DNA of 64,000 nt from Paenibacillus tengchongensis (GTDB taxonomy: Bacteria; Bacillota; Bacilli; Paenibacillales; Paenibacillaceae): contig NZ_WACP01000004.1 of NCBI RefSeq assembly GCF_008973665.1, forward strand, positions 62,001 to 126,000. Reading direction: 5' to 3'. How positions within the stretch are numbered: the stretch's first letter is position 1; each line of letters begins with the position of its first letter. The notes below the pieces were generated by a model. It worked only from the letters and a program-made list of their open reading frames with translations, had not been told where the DNA came from and made no database searches. Shown piece after piece: positions 9,798 through 18,379 of this stretch. Position numbers and translations under genes: made by a program.

Positions 9798-10627
9798 TGA
9801 TACGGACCGTGAAGAAAGGTTTGCCCCACGTTGTCCTGCTGGGTTATCTGTGCGTCATTCTTTTTCCGTTCCTGTTCGTGCTGTTCTCCTCGGTGAAGAA
9901 GGACAATAACTCAATCGCGCTGAATCCGTTTGGCATCCCGCAGGAACTGGTCTGGAATAACTATGTGGAAGCATGGGTGAACGCGAGAATCAGCACCTTT
10001 TTTTTCAACAGCTTGTATATTTCCGTTCTTGCCTCTGTAGTGTCTATACTGATTGCTTCGATGTTCTCCTTCGCGGTCACGCGGATGCGCCACGGGAAAT
10101 GGAACACGATTCTGTTCTCGCTGATGCTGCTGGGCATGCTTATTCCCAACAATGCACTGATGCTTCCGATTTACATTATTGTGAGCAAGCTGCATATTCT
10201 CGATACGCATCTGGCCCTGATTATTCCGTATATCGCCAATGCGATCCCGTTCACGGCCATTATTCTGGCGGCATTCATGCGTTCACTGCCCTCGGAAATT
10301 GAGGAAGCGGCGGTCATGGACGGCTTGAAGGCTCCGGGTATCTTTGCTAAGATTATTGTACCTCTGACGGTTCCCGCCATGGTTACGGTATTCATTGTGA
10401 ATTTCCTGGGAAATTGGAATGAATTCCTGCTGGCCAATTATTTTCTGAAGGATGACGAACTGCGCACGCTTCCGGTGGGAATGGTCCAATTCCGCGATCA
10501 ATATCAGATGAATTACGCGCAAATGTCCGCAGGGATTGTGTACAGTGTACTCCCGGTCGTTGTGATCTACGCCATACTGCAGGAGAAGATTATTGAAGGC
10601 GTCACGGCGGGCAGCGTAAAAGGATAA
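9797..10627 (+). CDS. Sugar ABC transporter permease (MalG/UgpE type)
   Basis: This 276-residue inner-membrane permease is the partner of the preceding one. It shows six hydrophobic segments, the EAA loop EEAAVMDGLKAPGIFAKI, and the C-terminal GVTAGSVKG usual in MalG-type subunits. It starts in the overlap TAATG with the upstream stop, which indicates translational coupling. A histidine kinase gene follows after 27 nt. Confidence 0.92.
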   Translation: MIRTVKKGLPHVVLLGYLCVILFPFLFVLFSSVKKDNNSIALNPFGIPQELVWNNYVEAWVNARISTFFFNSLYISVLASVVSILIASMFSFAVTRMRHGKWNTILFSLMLLGMLIPNNALMLPIYIIVSKLHILDTHLALIIPYIANAIPFTAIILAAFMRSLPSEIEEAAVMDGLKAPGIFAKIIVPLTVPAMVTVFIVNFLGNWNEFLLANYFLKDDELRTLPVGMVQFRDQYQMNYAQMSAGIVYSVLPVVVIYAILQEKIIEGVTAGSVKG

Positions 10628-10654
10628 TCCAAGTCCAGTCAGGAGCATGGGCCG

Positions 10655-12505
10655 ATGAATCTGCGCTATAAACTGTTTACGGCTTTTCTGGGCCTGATTA
10701 TAATCCCCCTATTTATTCTCGGCATGATTATGTTCTTCGTGACTTACAATTCCATTGAGAAAAAATACAGCCAGCAGTCCGAATATTCGCTCAAAGCAAT
10801 CAGCTACAGCATCTCGGGTGTCTTCAAGGATATGGACAACGTGACCGACAACGGCATTGCCACTTCGGTGTTCCATATGGCGCTCAGCGCGGACGACCCC
10901 AGCAAACAGGATTTGACCGATGCCGAGCAGCTCAGCCTCAACAACAGCCAGCGCAACTTCCGCAGCCTCCTCTACAACCATCCGTCGATCAGCTACGCGT
11001 TCCTGTACAATTTCGGCGGCACCGGCAATTCACAGGTCGTTTCAATCTTTAACAAGGAAGACTTCCGCCCGCTTCCCTACGATACGTTCAAGGGCAGTAA
11101 GCTGTATCAGGAGGTCATGGAGCTGAACGGGGTGCCGAAATGGGTCGCGCCGCATGAATACCCGGAGCTGACCGGCACGGAGCCGGTGTTTACGCAGATC
11201 CGCCTGATCAAGGAGCTGAGTTATTTTCAGAATATCGGGATTCTGGTGGTGCAGGTGAAGAACTGGGAGTTCGAATCCATCTTCCGCAATCTCAAGATCG
11301 GCGGCAGCGATCAGAAGGTCTCCTTCATGCTTGTTAACGACGACGGTATGATTATGTTTGATCCTGACCAGAAGCTGGACGGACAGAATTTCCATGATTT
11401 TACGACCCGGAATATTGCTTTCGGCGAAGGCTTTCAGAGCCATAGAACCCAGTTCAACGGGCAAAAAAGCATTCTCTCCGTCTATCATCTGAAGGATTAT
11501 CCCTGGAGCCTTGTTTCGGTAACCTCATGGGATTCGCTCTCCCGCGAAGTTACGGTGTTTGCCCGCTGGTTCGTCATCGTCATTCTCTTGTGTCTGCTGG
11601 CGGCGGTGATCTTTAATCTGTTCTTCATGAACCGGATTGCCGGCACCATTGCCGTCATCGTCCGCTTCATGCGGCGGGTGGAGGATGGCGACCTGACCTC
11701 GCGGGTAGAGGAGAAGGGGAATGATGAGCTGACGCTGCTGGCCCGGGGCGTAAACGATCTGATGGATAAAATCAATGGCCTCTTTAACCGAGTCCATTTG
11801 GAGCAGCGCCGCAAGAATCAGGCGGAAATGCGCGTACTGCAGGCGCAGATCAAGCCGCATTTTCTGTTCAACACCCTGGAATCGATCAATGTGCTGGCGG
11901 TACAGAACGAAGGGCGCAAGGTCAGTGAAATGGTCTACCGGCTGGCCGGTATTCTGCGGATCAGCATCCAGGACCGGGATGAGATTACGCTCGAAGAAGA
12001 GATTACGCATCTGCGGAACTACCTGGATATTCAGAAATTCCGCTTCGAGGATGTGTTCGATTACAACATTGAAGTCCCGGATGAGCTGCTGGGCTGCGGA
12101 ATTCTGAAGCTGACGCTACAGCCGCTGGTGGAGAACAGCATCCAGCACGGCTTCGAGGGCATCGGCTATACCGGCCGGATCAAGGTCAGCGTACGGGAGC
12201 AGCGCGGCAATCTGCTGCTGCGCGTAGAGGACAACGGCCTTGGCATGAGCCCGGCCCAGCTGTCCATGTTCCAGTACATGGCTGGCGAAGCGGCGGAGCC
12301 TGCCCTGGAGGCCGGTCAGCAGCCCATTCATCAGGAGCGGCGCGGACTCGGGCTGCGCAGCGTCGCCGACCGGATCCGTATCGAATACGGCCAGCGCTAC
12401 GGGATTTTTATTTGTTCCGCTCCCGGTATGGGAACGGTCATTCAGTGCGTCATACCTAAATACGGGCAGGGGGAAGATCATCATGCTAAAGGTATTATTG
12501 GTTGA
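10655..12505 (+). CDS. YesM-type sensor histidine kinase
   Basis: This 616-residue membrane kinase has TM1 at about residues 7-29, a large extracellular sensor region to about 300, TM2 at about 303-325, then a HAMP linker. The His_kinase domain carries QAQIKPHFLFNT with phospho-acceptor H402, and an ATPase domain with ENSIQHGFEG and DNGLGM follows. AGGAG upstream supports the ATG. It overlaps the next gene, its regulator partner, by 23 nt. It presumably senses the sugar carried by the adjacent transporter. Confidence 0.92.
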   Translation: MNLRYKLFTAFLGLIIIPLFILGMIMFFVTYNSIEKKYSQQSEYSLKAISYSISGVFKDMDNVTDNGIATSVFHMALSADDPSKQDLTDAEQLSLNNSQRNFRSLLYNHPSISYAFLYNFGGTGNSQVVSIFNKEDFRPLPYDTFKGSKLYQEVMELNGVPKWVAPHEYPELTGTEPVFTQIRLIKELSYFQNIGILVVQVKNWEFESIFRNLKIGGSDQKVSFMLVNDDGMIMFDPDQKLDGQNFHDFTTRNIAFGEGFQSHRTQFNGQKSILSVYHLKDYPWSLVSVTSWDSLSREVTVFARWFVIVILLCLLAAVIFNLFFMNRIAGTIAVIVRFMRRVEDGDLTSRVEEKGNDELTLLARGVNDLMDKINGLFNRVHLEQRRKNQAEMRVLQAQIKPHFLFNTLESINVLAVQNEGRKVSEMVYRLAGILRISIQDRDEITLEEEITHLRNYLDIQKFRFEDVFDYNIEVPDELLGCGILKLTLQPLVENSIQHGFEGIGYTGRIKVSVREQRGNLLLRVEDNGLGMSPAQLSMFQYMAGEAAEPALEAGQQPIHQERRGLGLRSVADRIRIEYGQRYGIFICSAPGMGTVIQCVIPKYGQGEDHHAKGIIG

Positions 12506-13295
12506 CGATGAGGCGCCGATTCTGAACAATCTCAATAAGGTGCTCCCCTGGCGGGACATGGGAATGGAAGTGTACGGCCTGGCCCGCAGCGGCATGGAGG
12601 CGCTGAAGCTTGCCGAGGAAGAGGCGCCGGACCTGGTGCTCTGCGACATCCGCATGCCGGTCATGGACGGCCTGACGTTCATCGGCAAGCTGCGCGAGAT
12701 GGGACTGGAGAGCGAGGTGCTGCTGCTAAGCGGATATCAGGAATTTGATTACGCACGCGAGGCGATCACGCTCGGGGTGAAGGAATACATCTGCAAGCCG
12801 ATTCATTACGAAGAGCTGGGGAACAAGGTCCGCGATATCGGCGCGCGCATCCGCAGCAAGCAGTACAAGGATAAGCTGTACAACAGCATTCCGCTGTTCC
12901 AGGAGACGCCGCCTGCTGAGGATTCGCCGAAGAAGACGCCGGAGCAGCTCATGAATCAGGCGGCACAATATATCTCCGAGCGGCTAAGCCGTGATCTCGG
13001 GATTGAAGAGGTGGCGGGCCAAATCGGCATCAGCAGCAGTTATTTCTGCCTGCTGTTCAAGAACCGCTTCGCCATGACCTTTGTGGAGTATGTAACCCAG
13101 CAGCGGATCGAGGCGGCCAAGTTTCTGCTATCCAGTAGCGACAATAGCATTACGGCAATCAGTGCGGGTGTCGGCTATCAGGAGCGGCGCTATTTCACGA
13201 AGGTGTTCCAGAAGCAGACGGGCATGACGCCGAAGGAGTACCGCGACAAGCTCCGCGGAGGGGAAGCGGCTCAGGGTGAGGGAAGCATCGGATAG
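12483..13295 (+). CDS. YesN-type response regulator with AraC DNA-binding domain
   Basis: This 270-residue regulator has a receiver domain with the acidic pair D8-D9 and phospho-acceptor D55 in CDIRMPVMDG. A C-terminal AraC/XylS helix-turn-helix domain (about residues 165-262) contains the family signature GVGYQERRYFTKVFQKQTGMTP. It overlaps the kinase gene by 23 nt, so the two are coupled. The likely target is the transporter operon itself. A terminator follows directly. Confidence 0.93.
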   Translation: MLKVLLVDDEAPILNNLNKVLPWRDMGMEVYGLARSGMEALKLAEEEAPDLVLCDIRMPVMDGLTFIGKLREMGLESEVLLLSGYQEFDYAREAITLGVKEYICKPIHYEELGNKVRDIGARIRSKQYKDKLYNSIPLFQETPPAEDSPKKTPEQLMNQAAQYISERLSRDLGIEEVAGQIGISSSYFCLLFKNRFAMTFVEYVTQQRIEAAKFLLSSSDNSITAISAGVGYQERRYFTKVFQKQTGMTPKEYRDKLRGGEAAQGEGSIG

Positions 13296-13300
13296 TTAAG

Positions 13301-13330
13301 ACGGGGTTCCACAAGGGAGCCCCGTTTTTT
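13301..13330 (+). terminator. Intrinsic terminator of the first sugar operon
   Basis: ACGGGG (13301-13306) pairs with CCCCGT (13320-13325), followed by a run of six T. It lies 5 nt after the response regulator stop. Confidence 0.85.
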
Positions 13331-13487
13331 GGTGCGCAATCAGGGGGAGCAATTATGTGCTATCGGATATACAAGATTACTATAGATTGATTGTATTAAG
13401 CGGGTATAAGATAGAGTTGCTAGTGCAATAAACTGCAGCTGGCTGCAAAGCGTGCAGCCAAATTTATAAATGGAAAGGCTGGGAGAC

Positions 13488-13841
13488 ATGTCATTCAAAG
13501 TCGCTTTCATCGGGGCCGGCAGCATCGGATTTACCCGCGGGCTGCTGCGCGATCTGCTTACGGTACCGGAGTTTCACGATATAGAGGTATCCTTCATGGA
13601 TATCAATCCGCGTAATCTGGAGATGGTTGCGGAACTGTGCAGGCGGGACGTTGCCGGCAACGGGCTGGACGTCCGGATAACGGCGACGACCGACCGCAGG
13701 GAAGCGCTCCGCGGAGCGAAATATATCTTTTGCACCATCCGGGTCGGTGGGTTGGAAGCGTTTGCTAGCGATGTGGAGATTCCGCTGAAGTACGGCGTTG
13801 CAGGAGTGCGAAGTGGATGTTTGGAACTGGAGGAGTGCTAA
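13488..13841 (+). pseudogene. Truncated GH4 alpha-galactosidase/alpha-glucosidase
   Basis: The first about 105 residues match the NAD-binding N-terminus of glycoside hydrolase family 4 (MelA-like): VAFIGAGSIGFTRGLLRDL, then MDINPRN, TTDRREA and DVEIPLKYGV. The homology stops where intact enzymes continue into the metal and active-site region, and the frame ends after 15 unrelated residues. Intact members are about 430 residues, so about three quarters is missing. GGAAAGG about 9 nt upstream supports the ATG at 13488. It is probably a deletion relic, perhaps once linked to the flanking sugar operons. Confidence 0.8.
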
Positions 13842-13885
13842 TGCCTGCAAGCTTTCCGGAGGAAATCCTGCAGGCGTACGCGTAA

Positions 13886-13925
13886 GCTGTTACCGGATTT
13901 CAACCGCTGTTACCGGATTTCAACC
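13886..13925. repeat. 20-bp perfect tandem duplication
   Basis: GCTGTTACCGGATTTCAACC occurs twice in tandem (13886-13905 and 13906-13925) just after the truncated glycosidase. It may mark a slippage or recombination scar from the deletion. That explanation is inference. Confidence 0.85.
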
Positions 13926-13980
13926 GCAAAAAGCCGGTTTGAAATAAGTAATTTGGGGCAGGCTGGGCCGGAAGTCCAAT

Positions 13981-14350
13981 CATTCCCCGCAGTTACGACA
14001 AGACCCCACGATCATTTGAAAATTCAACTTATGTAGTTGGATTTTGGCACACTAATTTTGCTGTTTTTACGGATTTAAAAGATCTAATTGGATTTTCGCA
14101 TCTTAATTTGGTCGATAAGCTTATATACATTGATATTCGTTCCTATTAAGTGGCGGGAATCCAACTAGATTTACGCTAAGCTCTACACTGGTGAAATTAG
14201 GTGGCGATTGTCCAACTAGTGCGTTAACCGCATCAAATTGCAGCTGAGCAGCAGCTAACTTGTAAGTACAAGCTGGGGAGGCGGGCGAATAGGCGGCCGG
14301 GAGCCAGCCATTCCACGAAATTACGACAAGACCTCAAGTTTATTTCAAAA
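13981..14350. repeat. Diverged 42-nt direct repeats flanking a repeat cluster
   Basis: Positions 13981-14022 and 14309-14350 align without gaps over 42 nt with 34 identities. Both contain TTACGACAAGACC and start with CATTCC. They bracket the four-copy repeat cluster at 14033-14219, so the whole could be one degenerate composite element. Confidence 0.65.
14033..14219. repeat. Four-copy intergenic repeat, two forward and two reverse
   Basis: Forward copies begin at 14033 (TAGTTGGATTTTGGCAC...) and 14083 (CTAATTGGATTTTCGCAT...). Reverse copies lie at 14144-14168 and 14194-14219, whose complements read CTAGTTGGATTCCCGCCACT and CTAGTTGGACAATCGCCACC. Each copy is 25-28 nt and ends in a CTAATT/TTAAT-like tail. 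The forward and reverse pairs could fold into a long imperfect hairpin. I cannot name the family. Confidence 0.65.
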
Positions 14351-14369
14351 GTCCAGGTCATTTTGACCG

Positions 14370-14415
14370 CGGCAGCCTGAGCATTCAACATGTTCATTAG
14401 GCTGCCGTTTTTTTT
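14370..14415 (+). terminator. Strong intrinsic terminator
   Basis: CGGCAGCCT (14370-14378) pairs perfectly with AGGCTGCCG (14399-14407), followed by eight T. No gene ends nearby, so it is probably the surviving terminator of the deleted GH4 gene. Confidence 0.85.
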
Positions 14416-14568
14416 GTATATGCCGGGAAGTATGAAACTGGAGGAATACTTGAGGATGAGTAGTTGTTTTTATTATAGAAATCTACCATCCCCCTTATTC
14501 AAGCCTCCGGCGGTCCTATGATTTAATTAGGGTGTGGGAGCGGATGCAAAGGAAATGGGGGAAAGGAT

Positions 14569-15546
14569 ATGAGTACAGTAAATCCTGCGGCCGGGCTGGC
14601 TCCGGGCAGGACGCAACGCAAGAGAGGCAAGCCGTCTTTAATGAAGGTACTTAAGAAATACTGGGTGTTCTATCTCATGATGCTTCCGGCCATTGTAATT
14701 GTCGTCATCAACAATTATATGCCAATGTTCGGAACGGTCATCGCCTTCAAGGATATCAACTACCAGAAGGGCATCTGGGGCAGCGATTGGGTCGGCTTTG
14801 ATAATTTCCGCTATCTGTTCGCTACCGATACGGCTTGGGTGATTACCCGGAATACGCTGCTCTACAACTCGGCTTTCATTGTGCTGACGCTGGTATTATC
14901 CGTCGCCTTTGCCATCATGTTCAACGAAATGCGCAGCCGGCTGCTCTCCAAATTCCACCAGAGTGCGATGTTCCTGCCTTATTTCCTGTCCTGGGTGGTG
15001 GTCAGTTATCTGGTGTACGGTTTTCTGAGCAATGAGCACGGCTTCATCAACGGCACGGTGCTGCCGCTGCTGGGCCTTGAGCCGGTGGAATGGTATGCCC
15101 GGGCAGAGTATTGGCCGTTCATTCTGGTAGCGGTGAAGTTATGGAAGGAGCTGGGCTACACTACGGTGATTTATATGGCGGCGATCATCGGGATTGACCA
15201 GGAATATTATGAGGCGGCACTGATTGACGGGGCTTCCAAATGGCAGCAGATCCGCAAGATTACCCTGCCGCTGATCAGTCCGGTGATTATTGTCATGACG
15301 CTGCTGCAGATCGGCAGAATTTTCAACGCGGATTTCGGCCTCTTCTTCACGGTGACGCGCAATGCCGGAGCGCTGTATTCCACTACCCAGGTCGTGGACA
15401 CCTATGTCTATCAGACCTTCCTGGCCATCGGCAACATCGGCATGTCCTCCGCCGCAGGCTTGGTGCAATCGGTGGTCGGTTTCAGTCTGATCTTCCTGGC
15501 CAATCTGGCGGTCCGCCGGATCAGCAAGGATGATGCACTGTTCTAA
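14569..15546 (+). CDS. LplB-type sugar ABC transporter permease
   Basis: This 325-residue permease has a hydrophilic N-terminus of about 35 residues, then about six transmembrane segments. The EAA loop is YYEAALIDGASKWQQIRKI. It belongs to the LplB group typical of Paenibacillus oligo- or polysaccharide importers. GGGGGAAAGGAT just upstream supports the ATG. It starts a three-gene operon with a YtcP-type permease and an LplA-type binding protein. The ATPase is not encoded locally. Confidence 0.92.
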   Translation: MSTVNPAAGLAPGRTQRKRGKPSLMKVLKKYWVFYLMMLPAIVIVVINNYMPMFGTVIAFKDINYQKGIWGSDWVGFDNFRYLFATDTAWVITRNTLLYNSAFIVLTLVLSVAFAIMFNEMRSRLLSKFHQSAMFLPYFLSWVVVSYLVYGFLSNEHGFINGTVLPLLGLEPVEWYARAEYWPFILVAVKLWKELGYTTVIYMAAIIGIDQEYYEAALIDGASKWQQIRKITLPLISPVIIVMTLLQIGRIFNADFGLFFTVTRNAGALYSTTQVVDTYVYQTFLAIGNIGMSSAAGLVQSVVGFSLIFLANLAVRRISKDDALF

Positions 15547-15592
15547 ATTTCCTGTAACAACGGAATAAACTAAGTTAATTGGGGTGCTGAAC

Positions 15593-16558
15593 ATGGGGGT
15601 TAAACTCGGGAAGCTAAAGGAGCGCGCGGACATTCTCGGCGAACTGAAGCCAAGCCGCCGCAAGCCCAACGAAATATCGGCAGTTTCCAACACGCTGATC
15701 AATATCTTTTTCTGGATCTACTCGGCGCTCTGCGTCATTCCGCTGCTGCTGGTGATCATCGTGTCATTCTCCGACGAGGATACGGTGCTGCGCGAGGGGT
15801 ACAGCTTCTTTCCGAAACGGTGGGATACCTCTTCCTACGAATTTCTGTTCAAAGACTACAGGCAGATTCTTGATGCTGCAGGCGTCTCGTTGTTCGTAAC
15901 CGTCGCCGGTACGGTTCTCAGCCTGCTCGTCATGGCTCTGTATGCGTACCCGATTTCGCGCAAAGATTTCCCGCACAGAAACGTATTCGCCTTCTTCATG
16001 TTCTTCACAATGCTGTTCAACGGCGGGCTCGTCCCCTGGTATCTGGTATACACACAGGCGCTGCATCTTAAGGATACGCTGTGGATTCTGATGATGCCGC
16101 TGCTCGTCTCGGCATTCTATGTCATGCTGCTGCGCACGTTCTTCGCGAACACGATCCCGGCGGCGCTGATTGAATCGGCCAACATTGACGGTGCCTCCGA
16201 GCCGCGGATTTTTGTGCGCATCATTCTGCCGCTGTCCTTGCCGGTGCTGGCCACTGTGGGTTTGTTCCAGACCTTGGCGTATTGGAATGACTGGTATCTC
16301 AGCCTGATCTTTATCTCCGCCGACGGGCATGTCAATCTCCAGTATCTGATGTATAAGACGATGCTCAACGTCCAGTTCCTGACGGCCAGTCCGCAGGCGA
16401 TGGCGGCGCTGGCGGCGCAGGGTGTAGAAATCCGGCTGCCGACGGAGACGGTGCGGATGGCGATGGCGGTGGTGGGCATCGGCCCGATTGTGTTCGTCTA
16501 TTCGTTCTTTCAGAAGTATTTCGTCCAGGGACTTACCGTTGGGGCCGTCAAAGGCTGA
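15593..16558 (+). CDS. YtcP-type sugar ABC transporter permease
   Basis: This 321-residue permease is the partner of the LplB-type subunit. It shows six transmembrane segments and the EAA-like loop LIESANIDGASEPRIFVRI, and ends in GLTVGAVKG. The ATG at 15593 is preferred because GGGGTG lies 6 nt before it; an in-frame GTG at 15584 overlaps that site. It follows the first permease by 46 nt. Confidence 0.9.
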   Translation: MGVKLGKLKERADILGELKPSRRKPNEISAVSNTLINIFFWIYSALCVIPLLLVIIVSFSDEDTVLREGYSFFPKRWDTSSYEFLFKDYRQILDAAGVSLFVTVAGTVLSLLVMALYAYPISRKDFPHRNVFAFFMFFTMLFNGGLVPWYLVYTQALHLKDTLWILMMPLLVSAFYVMLLRTFFANTIPAALIESANIDGASEPRIFVRIILPLSLPVLATVGLFQTLAYWNDWYLSLIFISADGHVNLQYLMYKTMLNVQFLTASPQAMAALAAQGVEIRLPTETVRMAMAVVGIGPIVFVYSFFQKYFVQGLTVGAVKG

Positions 16559-16661
16559 ACCGGCAAATTCTGCTCCGGCTTTCACCGGCCGCTCACAACT
16601 CTGCAATCCACAAATGGCGGCCGGACAGCATATACACATTTTTTGGGGAGGTTATATTCAG

Positions 16662-18260
16662 ATGAAGATGAAGAAGACGCACAGAGGGCCGCTTGTCTCG
16701 CTGATCCTGCTGCTGGTGCTTACCCTGGGTCTGGCGGGCTGCGGGGGAAACGGCAATAATCACGAAGGCAAGGCCAGCGATCCGCCGGCGAAGGAAAGTG
16801 CAAACGCTGCCAAAACGAGCTCCGCACCGGAGGCTACCGCAGACCCGGCACCAGAACTCAAACCGTACACTGTGAAGCTCATTTACGTTGGTGCTCCGCA
16901 GAAGGATGAGAAGCTGGTAGAGGATGAGATCAACAAGCTGCTGGAGCCAAAGATCAACGCCAAGCTCGATATTGCTCCGATTGATTGGGGCGACTGGGAC
17001 AGCGAGACCAATCTGAAAATCGCCAGCCGGGAGCCCTTCGACCTGATCTTCACCGCACAGTGGAGACATTATGTGACCAATGCGGCCAAAGGCGCCTATC
17101 TGGCGCTGAACGATGACGGCGGGCCGGCCGGCAATCTGCTGAAGGAATACGGGCAAGGGATTCTGGAGAGCCTGGACCCGCTGTTCCTGAAAGGTTCGGC
17201 CATCAACGGGGTGAACTACGGCGTGCCCACCAATAAAGAGCTGGCTGCACAGGGCGGGGTCGTCTACCGCGCAGATATCGCCGGTGACCTTGGCCTTGAC
17301 ATGTCGGGCGTAAAATCCATCCAGGATCTGGATGCGGTGCTCAAAGTGGTTAAGGAGAAGCGTCCGGATATCACTCCGCTCTATTTCAAGCAAGGCGAAA
17401 CCTTCAATTCGCAGTATATGGCCCAGTACGATACACTTGGGGATGCCTCCATTCCCGGAGTGCTGCTGAAGGATTCGCAGGATACCACCATCAAGTCGAT
17501 GATTGAGATGGACCGTTATAAGGAAATTGTCAAGCTGACCCGCGAATATATGAAAAAAGGGTATATCAACGCCGACGCCGCCATTGCCACCACCTCCACC
17601 CAGGATGCGATGAAGGCCGGCAATGTATTCATGACCGTACAGTCGCTCAAGCCGGGAAAAGACAGCGAGCTGGCCAATGCTACCGGCCTGGTCGGGAAGC
17701 TGAAGCAGATCGCTTTCAACGACCCGACGGTCTCGACAAGCGATGCGGCAGGTTCGATGCTGGCGGTGTCGGCCTCCTCCGGCGATCCTGCGCGGGCGAT
17801 GATGGTGCTGAATCTGCTGCACACCGACAAGGAGATCAACAACCTGCTTGTATTCGGCATAAAGGGTACGCATTACGAAGTGGTCAGCGGCGATACGATC
17901 AAGGCGACCGATAAGACGCCCGATTACAATACGGGTGCAGCCTGGATGCTGGGCAGCCAGTTCCTGAATCCCGTCTGGGAAAGCGAGGCCCCGGATAAAT
18001 GGGAGCAGTTCAAGGCCTTCAACGCTCAAGGAAAGCCGACTGTAGCGCTGGGCTACAACTTTGACGGCTCCAAGATGGAGACGGAGATGGCGGCCTGCAA
18101 GGCGGTGATGGATGAGTTCGACACCAGCCTGGACACGGGAACCGTCGATCCGGACACCGTGCTGACCAAATATGCCGAGAAGCTGAAGAAGGCCGGTGTG
18201 GAAAAAATCATCGCCGAGAAGCAGAAGCAGCTCGACGATTTCCTGGCGGCGCAGAAGTAA
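16662..18260 (+). CDS. LplA-type substrate-binding lipoprotein
   Basis: This 532-residue extracellular binding protein has the lipobox L24-A-G-C27 and a low-complexity linker to about residue 62. It resembles the large LplA-like family with a C-terminal DUF3502-type region that works with LplB/YtcP permeases. The ATG at 16662 is chosen because GGGGAGG lies 10 nt upstream and the signal peptide starts there; the longer in-frame extension to 16488 overlaps the permease and is not signal-like. The substrate is unknown, possibly an oligosaccharide. Confidence 0.9.
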   Translation: MKMKKTHRGPLVSLILLLVLTLGLAGCGGNGNNHEGKASDPPAKESANAAKTSSAPEATADPAPELKPYTVKLIYVGAPQKDEKLVEDEINKLLEPKINAKLDIAPIDWGDWDSETNLKIASREPFDLIFTAQWRHYVTNAAKGAYLALNDDGGPAGNLLKEYGQGILESLDPLFLKGSAINGVNYGVPTNKELAAQGGVVYRADIAGDLGLDMSGVKSIQDLDAVLKVVKEKRPDITPLYFKQGETFNSQYMAQYDTLGDASIPGVLLKDSQDTTIKSMIEMDRYKEIVKLTREYMKKGYINADAAIATTSTQDAMKAGNVFMTVQSLKPGKDSELANATGLVGKLKQIAFNDPTVSTSDAAGSMLAVSASSGDPARAMMVLNLLHTDKEINNLLVFGIKGTHYEVVSGDTIKATDKTPDYNTGAAWMLGSQFLNPVWESEAPDKWEQFKAFNAQGKPTVALGYNFDGSKMETEMAACKAVMDEFDTSLDTGTVDPDTVLTKYAEKLKKAGVEKIIAEKQKQLDDFLAAQK

Positions 18261-18295
18261 CTGCCCATTGTTCACTTCGATTGTATTTATGCTAA

Positions 18296-18336
18296 AGGCT
18301 TTCTCCGCTGCAGTTCAGGCGGAGAAAGCCTCTTTG
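18296..18336. terminator. Terminator between convergent sugar operons
   Basis: A perfect 13-bp stem, AGGCTTTCTCCGC (18296-18308) with GCGGAGAAAGCCT (18319-18331), lies between the plus-strand binding protein and the minus-strand operon end at 18380. The T-runs are short on both sides, so it probably serves both directions with modest strength. Confidence 0.7.
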
Positions 18337-18379
18337 CAGCGGGATGGAAGGCTATGCTGTTAACGGCTTAGCCGGCAGC

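Larger units (their letters stand above)
13842..14568. other. Repeat-rich gap after the GH4 remnant
   Basis: This 727-bp stretch has no convincing gene. It holds a 20-bp perfect tandem repeat, two diverged 42-nt direct repeats (13981 and 14309), four copies of a 25-28 nt repeat between them, and a strong terminator. A short open frame in another phase ends at 13884 and could be the tail of the broken gene. A weak TATGAT at 14517 may belong to the promoter of the next operon. Confidence 0.6.

Noticed and set aside
16488..16661. 58-residue N-terminal extension of the LplA-type lipoprotein
   Set aside because: Overlaps the permease gene and would bury the signal peptide; the ribosome site is at 16645.
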